A DNA stretch of 64,000 nucleotides from the NCBI RefSeq assembly GCF_012927245.1, contig NZ_JABBGE010000016.1, positions 1 to 64,000 on the forward strand. The letters run 5' to 3'. Source of the DNA: Streptomyces sp. R302. GTDB lineage: Bacteria > Actinomycetota > Actinomycetes > Streptomycetales > Streptomycetaceae. The notes beneath the pieces are model-generated. The model worked only from the letters and a program-made list of their open reading frames with translations, made no database searches and had not been told where the DNA came from. Shown here piece by piece: positions 35,001 to 42,452 of this stretch. Numbering within the stretch: the stretch's first letter is position 1; the number at the start of each line of letters is the position of its first letter. The position numbers were made by a program, and so were the translations under genes.

Positions 35001-35267
35001 CCGCAGCCGTACCCCCAGCCGGATCAGCCGGGGCAGCCGGGGCAGCCGGGGCAGCCCGGAATGCCGGGTCAGGCCGGGTATCCCGGACAGCCGTACGGGC
35101 AGCAGCCCTACCCGCCGGCGGCGACTTCCGGCCAGCCGGGGCAGCCCGGGCAGCCTCCGCAGCCGTACGGGCAGCAGCCCGATCCGGGGCAGCCGTTCGG
35201 TCAGCCGCTGCCTCCGCAGGCCCCGCCGCAGGCGCCCCCGCAGGCGCCGCCAGCCCCTCAGCAGTAG
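32070..35267 (+). CDS. Proline-rich MinD/ParA-like ATPase of the ESX locus (EspI-like)
   Basis: A 1065-aa protein. Residues 1-560 are disordered and rich in Pro, Ala, Gly and Gln, with two acidic tracts near 270-330. A basic stretch (RNNKQKPKSSRNPGAASR) follows, then a ParA/MinD-type ATPase domain with deviant Walker A KGGVGKT (622-628) and DANPDAGTLG. The last 190 residues are GQPxPGQP-type repeats. This is the layout of mycobacterial EspI, an ESX-1-associated ATPase thought to down-regulate secretion at low ATP. The GTG at 32070 sits five bases after AGGAGG. A strong terminator follows. Confidence 0.85.
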   Translation: MNGDRDEIRGDWNVPADESDADPAEMTGEFTIDYTPPAWYTQNAPGGSGSVGATPPPPTGAPLPVPGTPPAGLQPGWTQPPQQTPPQSPPPGPYGAYGSEAGAPGTPPGYPAAPAPGPHGGYGSEAGAPGAYPAVPAQGQVPSQTAGQIPGQIPGQAPAPGPYGAYGSETAAPGTPPAYPASAPAQPAPAAPFGGGDLESGSTMRFNPAALRQDVAAQPTPDPAADPAAGPLPGSPEAAGLARADVPPAPAAEEPAAEAEDPRTAAEPAPEAPAAETEADAGTEVAAEVDAVADGDADVDGDGDAEAEAAPAEVHDATGGDDTEAAAEADSAADGSAAAPADAVPAAVPLPAEDAPADAAVAPAAPVVPADAGGALPPLPPDFPPASPEAPQAQPSQPAPQAPAPAAQWPGQPVADAPGAVPPQGGYGYPQGAALPPQAQPQAQPQAPAPAPAGYGYPQPPAAAQGGYGYPHPGQQPQPQPQPSAPAPAGQGLPPQAPAPGGYGYPQAPGEQAPQPQAPEGYGYPPGGVDPRTGAAWPQSVTHDQRERSVPGAPLGYTAAVELSSDRLLRNNKQKPKSSRNPGAASRFKLGGKKEEQERQRKLDLIRTPVLSCYRIAVISLKGGVGKTTTTTALGATLATERQDKILAIDANPDAGTLGRRVRRETGATIRDLVQAIPYLNSYMDIRRFTSQAPSGLEIIANDVDPAVSTTFNDEDYRRAIDVLGKQYPVILTDSGTGLLYSAMRGVLDLADQLIIISTPSVDGASSASTTLDWLSAHGYADLVQRSITVISGVRETGKMIKVEDIVQHFRTRCRGVIVVPFDEHLAAGAEVDLDMMRPKTREAYFDLSAMVAEDFARAQQAQGLWTGDPQGGMPPHMAPPMPGQYAPGQPVPGQPVPGQPAPGQPMPGQPYGAPPVPGQPYAGQPTPGQPMPGQPAPGQPYGAPPAPGQPYPGQPAPGQYAPGQPAPGQPYPPQGQPQPYPQPDQPGQPGQPGQPGMPGQAGYPGQPYGQQPYPPAATSGQPGQPGQPPQPYGQQPDPGQPFGQPLPPQAPPQAPPQAPPAPQQ

Positions 35268-35290
35268 GGCGTCACAGGAGTAGACCAATG

Positions 35291-35322
35291 AGGCTCCGTA
35301 CCGGTTCACCGGTACGGAGCCT
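35291..35322 (+). terminator. Strong intrinsic terminator at the right end of the ESX block
   Basis: Perfect 14-bp inverted repeat (35291-35304 with 35309-35322) closed by a TTCA tetraloop, 23 bases past the EspI-like stop. Confidence 0.85.
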
Positions 35323-35361
35323 CCTTGTATTCCCGCAGTCCACACGGGGTTTGAGTCATCG

Positions 35362-35391
35362 TTGACGACGGCAGACCACCGCTGATACATC
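35362..35391 (+). promoter_or_regulatory. Possible promoter of the peptide ABC operon
   Basis: TTGACG (35362-35367) and TACATC (35386-35391) with an 18-base spacer resemble a housekeeping (HrdB-type) promoter about 70 bases upstream of the substrate-binding protein start. The -10 match is modest. Confidence 0.35.
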
Positions 35392-35461
35392 TTCGCTTCA
35401 CTTGACGTCAGCCCAAGATCCACGACTCCACGACAGATCCCCCGACGCGAGGTCACGTCCC

Positions 35462-37351
35462 ATGGTCATGGTCACGAAGGTTCCCTCCCGCCCACTCTCC
35501 CGCCGGCCGGGCCGGCCCCGCCGGACCGCACGTCTCCTGCTCGCCGCCGCCCTCACCACCGCCTCGCTCGCGGCCCTCCCCGCCACCGCGACCGCCACTC
35601 AGGCAGCCACCACGACCGCCGCCGGGGACGAGAAGTCCGGCGGTACGACGCTCACGGTGGCCGTCTCGCAGAGCATCGACTCGCTCAGCCCGTTCCTGGC
35701 CCAGAAGCTCACCTCGACCAGCATCCACCGGCTGGCCTACGAGTACCTCACCAACTACGACGCCAAGGACGCCAGGACCGTCCCGGCCTTCGCCACCGAG
35801 TGGTCCGCCTCCGCGGACAAGCTGACGTGGACGTACAAGATCCGCGAGGACTCCACCTGGTCCGACGGGAAGCCGGCCACCGCCGAGGACGCGGCCTGGA
35901 CCTTCAACAAGATGATGACCGACCCGAACGCGGCCACCGCCAACGGCAGCTTCACCGCCAACTTCGCCGAGGTCACCGCCCCCGACCCGCGCACCCTCGT
36001 CATCCGACTGAAGAAGCCGCAGGCGACGATGACCGCCCTCGACGTGCCGATCGTGCCCAAGCACGTCTGGGAGAAGGTCGGCGACTTCTCGAAGTTCAAC
36101 AACGACCAGCAGTTCCCGATCGTCGGCAACGGCCCCTTCGTCATCACCGACTTCAAGGTCGACCAGTACATCAAGCTGAAGCCGAACAAGACGTTCTGGC
36201 GCGGCGCCCCCAAGTTCGACGAGCTGGTCTTCAAGTACTACAAGGACGGGGACGCGGCCGTCGCCGCCCTCCAGAAGGGCGAGGTGTCCTTCGTACCGAA
36301 CCTGACGCCCGCCCAGGCCGCGGCGCTGAAGACGCAGAAGGACATCAAGGTCAACGACGCCCCCGGGCGCCGCTTCTACGCGCTCGCCACCAACCCCGGC
36401 GCCCGCGCCAAGGACGGCACGACCTTCGGCAACGGCCACCCGGCCCTCCTCGACCCGGCCGTCCGCAAGGCGCTCTTCCTCTCCGTCGACCGCGCCACCC
36501 TCGTCGACAAGGTCTTCCAGGGGCACGCCGTCGAGGGCGAGGGGTACATCCCGCCGCGCTTCGGCGCGTACTTCTGGAAGCCCGGCCCCGAGCAGAAGCG
36601 GGCGTACGACCCGGTGAACGCCGACAAGCTGCTCTTCGCCGCCGGGTACAAGAAGAACGGCGAGGGGAAGCGGCTCGGCAAGGACGGCAAGCCGCTGAAG
36701 CTCCGGATCCTCTGCCACGCCACCGACCCCAACGACAAGGCGGTCGGCAAGTACCTCCAGGAGTGGTGGGGCGCGCTCGGCATCGGGCTGACCGTCGAAT
36801 GCCTGGACAGCGTCTCGGATCCGTGGGTCAAGGGCGACTACGACCTCGCCTTCGACGGCTGGTCGGTCAACCCCGACCCGGACTACGTCCTCTCCATCCA
36901 CACCTGCGGCACCCTCCCGGCCACCCCGAAGGACACCGGCGCCACCGACAACTTCATCTGCGACGAGGAGTTCGACGGGCTCTACGCCCAGCAGGCGGTG
37001 GAGTACGACACCGCCAAGCGGGCGGACCTGGTCAAGCGGATGCAGTCCCGGCTGTACGACACGGGGTACATGAACGTCATGGCCTACCCGAACGCCCTGG
37101 AGGCGTACCGCACCGACCAGATCGCGTCGATCACCACCATGCCCGAGGCGGCGGGCAACCTGTGGGGGCAGGACGGCTACTGGTCCTGGTGGTCGGCCGT
37201 GCCGGCCGCCTCCGCCACCGGCTCGGGGGACGGCTCCGGCTCCTCCTCGACCGGCGTCCTGATCGGCGTCGGGGCGGCCGTGGTCGTCGCCGCCGGCGGA
37301 CTCCTCCTCTTCCGGACGCGCCGGCGCGCCACCGCCGACGACCGCGAGTAG
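35462..37351 (+). CDS. Oligopeptide-type ABC transporter substrate-binding protein
   Basis: A 629-aa SBP_bac_5 family protein that would capture peptides (or a related solute such as nickel chelates) outside the membrane. Signal peptide residues 20-45 (LLLAAALTTASLAALPATATA); typical segments include TLTVAVSQSIDSLSPFLA, LTWTYKIREDSTWSDG and VRKALFLSVDR. No lipobox cysteine is present; instead a C-terminal membrane helix (about residues 598-618) and RTRRRATADD tail anchor it. The two candidate starts are ATG 35462 and ATG 35468. The permease gene begins two bases after the stop. It is the first gene of a complete five-gene importer. Confidence 0.9.
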   Translation: MVMVTKVPSRPLSRRPGRPRRTARLLLAAALTTASLAALPATATATQAATTTAAGDEKSGGTTLTVAVSQSIDSLSPFLAQKLTSTSIHRLAYEYLTNYDAKDARTVPAFATEWSASADKLTWTYKIREDSTWSDGKPATAEDAAWTFNKMMTDPNAATANGSFTANFAEVTAPDPRTLVIRLKKPQATMTALDVPIVPKHVWEKVGDFSKFNNDQQFPIVGNGPFVITDFKVDQYIKLKPNKTFWRGAPKFDELVFKYYKDGDAAVAALQKGEVSFVPNLTPAQAAALKTQKDIKVNDAPGRRFYALATNPGARAKDGTTFGNGHPALLDPAVRKALFLSVDRATLVDKVFQGHAVEGEGYIPPRFGAYFWKPGPEQKRAYDPVNADKLLFAAGYKKNGEGKRLGKDGKPLKLRILCHATDPNDKAVGKYLQEWWGALGIGLTVECLDSVSDPWVKGDYDLAFDGWSVNPDPDYVLSIHTCGTLPATPKDTGATDNFICDEEFDGLYAQQAVEYDTAKRADLVKRMQSRLYDTGYMNVMAYPNALEAYRTDQIASITTMPEAAGNLWGQDGYWSWWSAVPAASATGSGDGSGSSSTGVLIGVGAAVVVAAGGLLLFRTRRRATADDRE

Positions 37352-37353
37352 CG

Positions 37354-38415
37354 ATGACGACGGCAAGCACCCCCGCCGGCGTGGCACGGGCCGAGGAGGC
37401 CCGCGCCACGGACGGCGCACCCCGCACCGGCGTCGCCTCCGGCTATCTCCGCCACGCGGCGGGGAAGCTGGGCGGCGCGCTCGTCTCCCTCCTCGCCGTC
37501 CTGGTCACCAGCTTCTTCCTCTTCCGGATCATCCCCGGTGACCCGGTGAAGGCGATGACCCACGGCATCCCCACCTCGGCCGAACAACTCGCCACCCTGC
37601 GCCGCCAGTTCGGCCTCGACCTGCCGCTGTGGCAGCAGTTCACCGACTACTGCGCCAAGGCGCTCACCGGCGACCTCGGCACCTCCTTCCAGTTCCGCGC
37701 CCCGGTCGGCGAGCTGATCGCGGCGAAGCTGCCCGCGACGCTGCTGCTCACCGGCGTCGCCGTGGTGCTCTACTCGGCGCTCGGGCTGTGGCTCGGCACC
37801 CGCTCGGCGTGGCGGCACGGCCGCCTCGGCGACAAGGTGAACACCGGGATCGCGCTCACCCTGTGGTCGGTGCCGTCGTTCTGGCTCGGACTGCTGCTGA
37901 TCATCGTCTTCTCGGTGGGCACGGGCCCGGTCCCGGGGCTCTTCCCGACCGGCGGCATGGAGTCGGGGACCGGCGAGACCGGCTTCGCGTACGTCCTCGA
38001 CGTGGCCCACCACCTGGTCCTCCCGGTGGTGACGCTGGTCGCGGTCGGCTACGCGCAGACGCTGCTCGTGATGCGCTCCTCGCTGCTCGACGAGATGGGC
38101 GGCGACTATCTGACGACCGCCCGGGCGAAGGGGCTCAAGGACGACGAGGTGCGGCGCCGGCACGCGGTGCCCAACGCGCTGCTTCCGACGGTCACCATGG
38201 TCTTCATCAACCTGGGCCATGTGGCGGCCGGTTCGATCCTGGTGGAGACCGTCTTCTCCTGGCCGGGGCTCGGCGGCCTCTTCTACCAGGCGCTCAGCGT
38301 GCCCGACCTCCCGCTCGTCCAGGGCCTGTTCGTCGTCTTCGCCGGAGCGATGATCCTGATGAACCTGATCGCCGACCTGCTCTATCCGCTGCTCGACCCC
38401 CGGGTGGGCCGATGA
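37354..38415 (+). CDS. ABC transporter permease (DppB/OppB-type)
   Basis: A 353-aa inner-membrane permease. Membrane segments start at about residue 42 (SLLAVLVTSFFLFRIIPGDP). The LATLRRQFGLDLPLWQQF segment, typical of DppB/OppB proteins, comes after. The EAA-type cytoplasmic loop (DYLTTARAKGLKDDEV) contacts the ATPases. ATG at 37354 is two bases from the SBP stop; the 3' end overlaps the next permease (ATGA). It pairs with the DppC-type permease. Confidence 0.92.
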   Translation: MTTASTPAGVARAEEARATDGAPRTGVASGYLRHAAGKLGGALVSLLAVLVTSFFLFRIIPGDPVKAMTHGIPTSAEQLATLRRQFGLDLPLWQQFTDYCAKALTGDLGTSFQFRAPVGELIAAKLPATLLLTGVAVVLYSALGLWLGTRSAWRHGRLGDKVNTGIALTLWSVPSFWLGLLLIIVFSVGTGPVPGLFPTGGMESGTGETGFAYVLDVAHHLVLPVVTLVAVGYAQTLLVMRSSLLDEMGGDYLTTARAKGLKDDEVRRRHAVPNALLPTVTMVFINLGHVAAGSILVETVFSWPGLGGLFYQALSVPDLPLVQGLFVVFAGAMILMNLIADLLYPLLDPRVGR

Positions 38416-39296
38416 CCTCTCTCGCATGGGAGCGCCGCAGGAGCTCCGCGGCGCGGTTCTGGAAGGCGTACCGGAACCACCGGGCGGGCCTGTACGGGCT
38501 CGCCGGGCTCGCCCTGATCGCGCTGCTCGCGCTCACCGCCCCGTGGACCGTCGGCGCCGACGTCCAGTCGGTGACGAACGCGCCGGGGACGGCCCTGGAG
38601 CCGCCGAGCGCGGAGTTCCCGCTCGGCACCGACCAGTTCGGGCGCTCGCTGCTCGGCCTGCTGGTCTGGGGCGCGCGGATCTCGCTGCTCGTCGGACTGC
38701 TCGCGGCGACGCTGTCCGTCGCCATCGGCACCCTCGTCGGGGTCCTCGCCGGTCACTACGGCGGCTGGCTCTCCACGGTCGTCATGCGGATCACCGACTG
38801 GTTCCTGGTGATGCCGACCCTGGTCCTGGCGATCGTGCTCGCGACGGTGATGTCCCGGTCGATGTGGACGGTGGTGCTCGCCATCGGCGTCACCTCCTGG
38901 CCGACCACCGCCCGGCTCGTACGGGCGCAGACGATCGCCGTCGAGTCCCGCCCGTACATCGAGCGGGCCACCGCGCTCGGCGGCGGACACGGGCACGTCA
39001 TGGCCCGGCACGTGCTGCCGAACGTGATGCCGCTGGTGCTCGCGCAGACCACCCTCGGCATCTCCACCGCGATCCTCACCGAGGCCACCCTCGCCTTCCT
39101 CGGCCTCGGCGACCCGACGGTCGTCTCCTGGGGCGGCATGCTCCAGGACGCGCGCGAGGCGGGTGCGGTCTCCTCCGGGCACTGGTGGTACCTGGCCCCG
39201 CCCGGGATCGCGATCGCGCTGGTCGCGCTCGCCTTCACGCTCTGCGGCCGGGCCGTCGAATCCGTGCTCAACCCGAGGCTGGGGGTGGGGCGTTGA
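38412..39296 (+). CDS. ABC transporter permease (DppC/OppC-type)
   Basis: A 294-aa permease with the usual DppC layout. The first membrane helix is at about residues 31-45, a periplasmic loop includes FPLGTDQFGRSLLG, and the EAA loop (ERATALGGGHGHVMARHVLPN) is conserved. The ATG overlaps the upstream stop. The 3' end overlaps the next gene by TTGA. Its partner is the DppB-type permease. Confidence 0.92.
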   Translation: MTSLAWERRRSSAARFWKAYRNHRAGLYGLAGLALIALLALTAPWTVGADVQSVTNAPGTALEPPSAEFPLGTDQFGRSLLGLLVWGARISLLVGLLAATLSVAIGTLVGVLAGHYGGWLSTVVMRITDWFLVMPTLVLAIVLATVMSRSMWTVVLAIGVTSWPTTARLVRAQTIAVESRPYIERATALGGGHGHVMARHVLPNVMPLVLAQTTLGISTAILTEATLAFLGLGDPTVVSWGGMLQDAREAGAVSSGHWWYLAPPGIAIALVALAFTLCGRAVESVLNPRLGVGR

Positions 39297-40261
39297 GCCT
39301 CCTGGAGATCAGGGACCTGAGGGTCACGTACGGCTCCGGGGCCGGGGCCGTACCCGCCGTGCGCGGGGTCGGCCTCAGCCTGGAGGCCGGGTCGAAGCTG
39401 GGCGTGGCCGGCGAGTCCGGCTGCGGCAAGTCGACGCTGGCGCTCGCCCTGCTGCGGCTGCTGCCGACGACCGCCCGGCTCGAAGGGGAGATCCTCCTCG
39501 ACGGGGAGGACGTCCTCGCCATGAAGTGGGGACGGCTGCGGGCGGTCCGCTGGGCCGGCGCCTCGATCGTCTTCCAGGGCGCGATGCACTCGCTGAACGC
39601 GGTGCGCAGGATCGGCGACCAGATCGCCGAACCGCTCCTGGTGCACCGGCGGGCCACCCCCGCCGAGGCCCGCAAGAGGGTCGCCGCCCTCCTCGAACAG
39701 GTCGGCCTCCCGGCCTCCCGGGCCGCCGGCTATCCGCACGAGCTGTCCGGTGGACAGCGCCAGCGCGTGATGATCGCGATGGCGCTGGCCTGCGAACCGC
39801 GCCTGATCGTCGCCGACGAGCCGACCACCGCGCTCGACGTGATGATCCAGGCGCAGATCCTGCGGCTGATCGAGCGGCTCGTCGCCGAGGAGTCCATCGG
39901 CCTGATGATGATCAGCCACGACCTGGCGGTCCTCGCCGACACCTGCGACCGGCTCGCCGTCATGTACGCGGGCCGGATCGTCGAGGAGGGCCCGGCCCGC
40001 GAGGTGTACAAGGCGGCTGCTCACCCCTACGGGCGGGCGCTGTCCTCGGCGTTCCCCCGGATCGGGGACCCGGCCTCGCGGCGGGCGCCGCGCGGTCTGC
40101 CCGGCGACCCGCCGGACCCGGCGGCGCTGCCGGACGGCTGCTCCTTCCACCCGCGCTGCCCGGTGGCGGTGGCGGAGTGCGCCGAGGACGACCAGGAACT
40201 GCGGACGGCGGGCGCCGGGCACCGGGCCGCCTGCGTCCACGTGGGAAGGGTGAGCGGATGA
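39293..40261 (+). CDS. ABC transporter ATPase (DppD/OppD-type)
   Basis: A 322-aa ATP-binding subunit. Walker A GESGCGKST (about residues 42-50), signature LSGGQRQR, Walker B LIVADEPTTALD, switch His in MMISHDL, and the C-terminal oligopeptide domain (PHPYGRALSSAFPR; CSFHPRCPVA), which in this family can carry a Cys-rich cluster. The start is TTG at 39293 overlapping the previous stop; no better start is in frame. The 3' end overlaps the DppF-type gene by ATGA. Confidence 0.92.
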   Translation: MSLLEIRDLRVTYGSGAGAVPAVRGVGLSLEAGSKLGVAGESGCGKSTLALALLRLLPTTARLEGEILLDGEDVLAMKWGRLRAVRWAGASIVFQGAMHSLNAVRRIGDQIAEPLLVHRRATPAEARKRVAALLEQVGLPASRAAGYPHELSGGQRQRVMIAMALACEPRLIVADEPTTALDVMIQAQILRLIERLVAEESIGLMMISHDLAVLADTCDRLAVMYAGRIVEEGPAREVYKAAAHPYGRALSSAFPRIGDPASRRAPRGLPGDPPDPAALPDGCSFHPRCPVAVAECAEDDQELRTAGAGHRAACVHVGRVSG

Positions 40262-41238
40262 CGGAGGCGCTGCTGACGGCGAGCGGGGTGCACGTCGCCT
40301 TCCCCGGGCGGCGCGGCGCACCGCCGTCCCGGGCCGTCGACGGGGTGGACCTGGAGATCGGCGCGGGCGAGATCGTGGCCCTGGTCGGCGAGTCCGGCTG
40401 CGGCAAGACGACGCTGGCGCGCACGCTCCTCGGCCTGGTGAAGCCGGGGGCCGGCACGGTCTCGTTCGCCGGGCGGCCCCTCGCGTACTCCGGCAAGGCG
40501 CTCAAGGCGTACCGGCGGCGGGCCCAGCTCGTCCTCCAGGACCCGAGCGGCTCCCTCAACCCCCGGCACACCGTGTACGAGGCGGTCGCCGAGGGCCTGC
40601 GGATCCACGGCCACGACGGCGACGAGCGCGCGGCGGTCGCACAGGCCCTCTCCCGGGCCGGGCTGCGCCCGCCCGAGCGCTTCTTCCTGCGCTATCCGCA
40701 CGAGCTGTCCGGCGGGCAGCGGCAGCGGGTGGTGATCGCCGGGGCGCTCGTCCTGGAGCCCGAACTCATCGTCGCGGACGAGCCGGTGGCCTCCCTGGAC
40801 GCCTCGGTACGCGGCGAGATCCTCGCCCTGCTGCTCCGGCTGCGCGACGAACTCGGCCTCTCCGCCCTGGTGGTGACCCACGACCTGGGCCTGGCGTGGA
40901 ACATCGCGGACCGGGTGGCGGTCATGTACCTGGGGCGGGTGGTGGAGACGGGCCCGGTCGAGTCGGTGCTGACCGCGCCCCGCCATCCGTACACCCGCGC
41001 GCTGCTCTCGGTGCTGCCGGAGTCGGAGACGGCCCCGGTGGTGCTCGCCGGCGAACCGCCGGACCCGGCCCGGATCCCCGGCGGCTGCCGCTTCCACGCC
41101 CGCTGCCACGTCCTGGCCTCGGGCGAGGCGGCCCCGGTCGCCGACCGCTGCCGTACGGAACCCCTGCCGGTCCTGCGCGCGGGCGGCGGCGAGCGGGGCG
41201 TCGCCTGCCACTGGACGACGGCCCGGGAGAACGGCTGA
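40258..41238 (+). CDS. ABC transporter ATPase (DppF/OppF-type)
   Basis: A 326-aa ATP-binding subunit that would form the heterodimer with the DppD-type ATPase. Walker A GESGCGKTT, Q-loop QDPSGSLNPR, signature LSGGQRQR, Walker B LIVADEPVASLD, switch VVTHDL. The C-terminal region has the family CRFHARCHVL segment. It is the last gene of the importer operon and is followed by a strong bidirectional hairpin. Confidence 0.92.
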   Translation: MTEALLTASGVHVAFPGRRGAPPSRAVDGVDLEIGAGEIVALVGESGCGKTTLARTLLGLVKPGAGTVSFAGRPLAYSGKALKAYRRRAQLVLQDPSGSLNPRHTVYEAVAEGLRIHGHDGDERAAVAQALSRAGLRPPERFFLRYPHELSGGQRQRVVIAGALVLEPELIVADEPVASLDASVRGEILALLLRLRDELGLSALVVTHDLGLAWNIADRVAVMYLGRVVETGPVESVLTAPRHPYTRALLSVLPESETAPVVLAGEPPDPARIPGGCRFHARCHVLASGEAAPVADRCRTEPLPVLRAGGGERGVACHWTTARENG

Positions 41239-41248
41239 CCGACGCGCG

Positions 41249-41289
41249 ACCGCCCGGCGACCCTGGGGGGCGGCGGGTCGCCGGGCGGT
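41249..41289. terminator. Bidirectional terminator between the ABC operon and the RTX-like gene
   Basis: Perfect 15-bp inverted repeat (41249-41263 with 41275-41289), 11-base loop, lying between convergent genes. It can end transcription from both sides. Confidence 0.8.
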
Positions 41290-41308
41290 GGTGCGGGGGT
41301 GTTCAGGT

Positions 41309-41397
41309 GGGGATCAGCCGGCCGGCGGGGCTCCCACTGGAGGGAGGGGAGGCGGGCCGGGCTCCCGCGGGGATCAGCCGGCCGGCGGGGCTCCCAC
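41309..41397. repeat. 29-bp direct repeat pair, 60-bp period
   Basis: The segment at 41309-41337 recurs at 41369-41397 without mismatch. The right copy contains the stop codon of the RTX-like gene and the left copy lies beyond it, so the 3' end of that gene and adjacent spacer have been tandemly duplicated. Confidence 0.85.
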
Positions 41398-42345
41398 GGG
41401 AGACGCGGGCCGGCCACCCACCGGGGCCGCCGGCTGCGCACCGGTCGGTGCTGCGGGCTGCGCGCCCACCGGGGCAGCGGGCTTCGCGCCGGTCGGGGTC
41501 TGGGGGTTCGCGCCGGACGGGGCGGCCTTCGGCAGCACCTCGCAGGCGCTGATCGAGGTCCGCGTCGAGACCGACTTCACCGTGCAGGTGTCCTTCCCGA
41601 CGCCCGCGTCGACCATGCCCCAGTGCGGGCCGACCGTGAGGATCGTGCCGCCGGGGCCGCTGATCGTGTCGTCGCCGGGGCCCGCCTGGATGAGACCGCC
41701 CGACTCGGGGCCGAGGCCGGCGGCCTCGATGGTGTCGGCCTCGCTGCCGCCGAGCACCCGGCCGGAGAAGTCGACGACCCCGACCTTGATGGTGTCGGCG
41801 CCGTCGTTGCCGGTGACGATCCCGCCGCCCCGGTTGAACTTGCCGGGCGCGCCGCTCACCGAGCCGGTGGTGATCTTGTCGTCGCCGTCGTCGCCGTGCA
41901 CGACGGCACCGTGCTCGGCGCCGTCGCCGACGACCGTGGCCACCTTGATGACGTCGTTGCCGCGGTTGCCGCGGACCATGCTGGAGGCGTTCTGCGGCAC
42001 CAGGTGCTTGGCCCGGATGACGTCGTCGCCGTCGCCGCCCATGACGGCCGAGTCGATGACGAGGCCGCGCACCTCGATCATGTCGTTGCCGTCGCCGCCC
42101 CAGACGGTGACGTTCTCCAGGTCGCTGTCGCAGAAGATGTGGTCGTCGCCCGAGGTCCCGCTGACGAGGTCGCCGGGCGGGGCGGCGACCCCGTTGACCC
42201 AGCACTGGTGCATCGGCACCCGGGCCGCGCCGGGGGCCGCGGCCTGGGCGGGCGCGGCGGTGAACGAGGCGGCGGCCGCTCCGGCGACGAGCGCGGCGAG
42301 CACCGCGGGACCGCGCGGGCGGCGGGAGGGCGGTGTGGGGGGCAT
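41374..42345 (-). CDS. Secreted RTX-like (hemolysin-type calcium-binding) repeat protein
   Basis: A 323-aa protein with a signal peptide (to about residue 36, AAPAQAAA). Repeated Asp/Gly nonapeptide-like units follow: SGTSGDDHIF, GGDGNDMIEV, GGDGDDVIRA, GNRGNDVIKV, GDDGDDKITT and GNDGADTIKV. Two cysteines in the N-terminal CWVNG/IFCDSD and two near the C-terminal CTVKS/ACEVL may form disulfides. The tail is a PTGAxPAAPVGAQ-type Pro/Ala repeat. These repeats bind calcium in parallel beta-roll folds; secretion would be by the Sec pathway. AAGGAGAG precedes the ATG. Substrate or target unknown. Confidence 0.85.
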   Translation of the reverse strand: MPPTPPSRRPRGPAVLAALVAGAAAASFTAAPAQAAAPGAARVPMHQCWVNGVAAPPGDLVSGTSGDDHIFCDSDLENVTVWGGDGNDMIEVRGLVIDSAVMGGDGDDVIRAKHLVPQNASSMVRGNRGNDVIKVATVVGDGAEHGAVVHGDDGDDKITTGSVSGAPGKFNRGGGIVTGNDGADTIKVGVVDFSGRVLGGSEADTIEAAGLGPESGGLIQAGPGDDTISGPGGTILTVGPHWGMVDAGVGKDTCTVKSVSTRTSISACEVLPKAAPSGANPQTPTGAKPAAPVGAQPAAPTGAQPAAPVGGRPASPVGAPPAG

Positions 42346-42364
42346 ACGACTCTCCTTGCACTAC

Positions 42365-42450
42365 GACTGCGGACAGCGGACTGCGGATGACGGACTACTG
42401 ACGACGGGCTGCTGATGACGGGCTGCCGACGGAGGGCTGCCGACGGCGGG
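42365..42450. repeat. Imperfect short tandem repeats downstream of rppA
   Basis: About 85 bases made of degenerate 11-14 base units around CTGCGGA, CTGATGACGGG and CTGCCGACGGAGGG. The segment falls between the rppA stop and the start of the RTX-like gene. It looks like a minisatellite-like expansion; no hairpin terminator is obvious here. Confidence 0.5.
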
Positions 42451-42452
42451 GT

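Noticed and set aside
34720..35240. Regular short repeats that might be a CRISPR array
   Set aside because: They are codons for GQPxPGQP units in the reading frame of the EspI-like protein, without spacers.
31857..35456. A 1199-codon minus-strand frame opposite the EspI-like gene
   Set aside because: Composition artefact of the Pro/Gln repeats; it has no domain or ribosome site.
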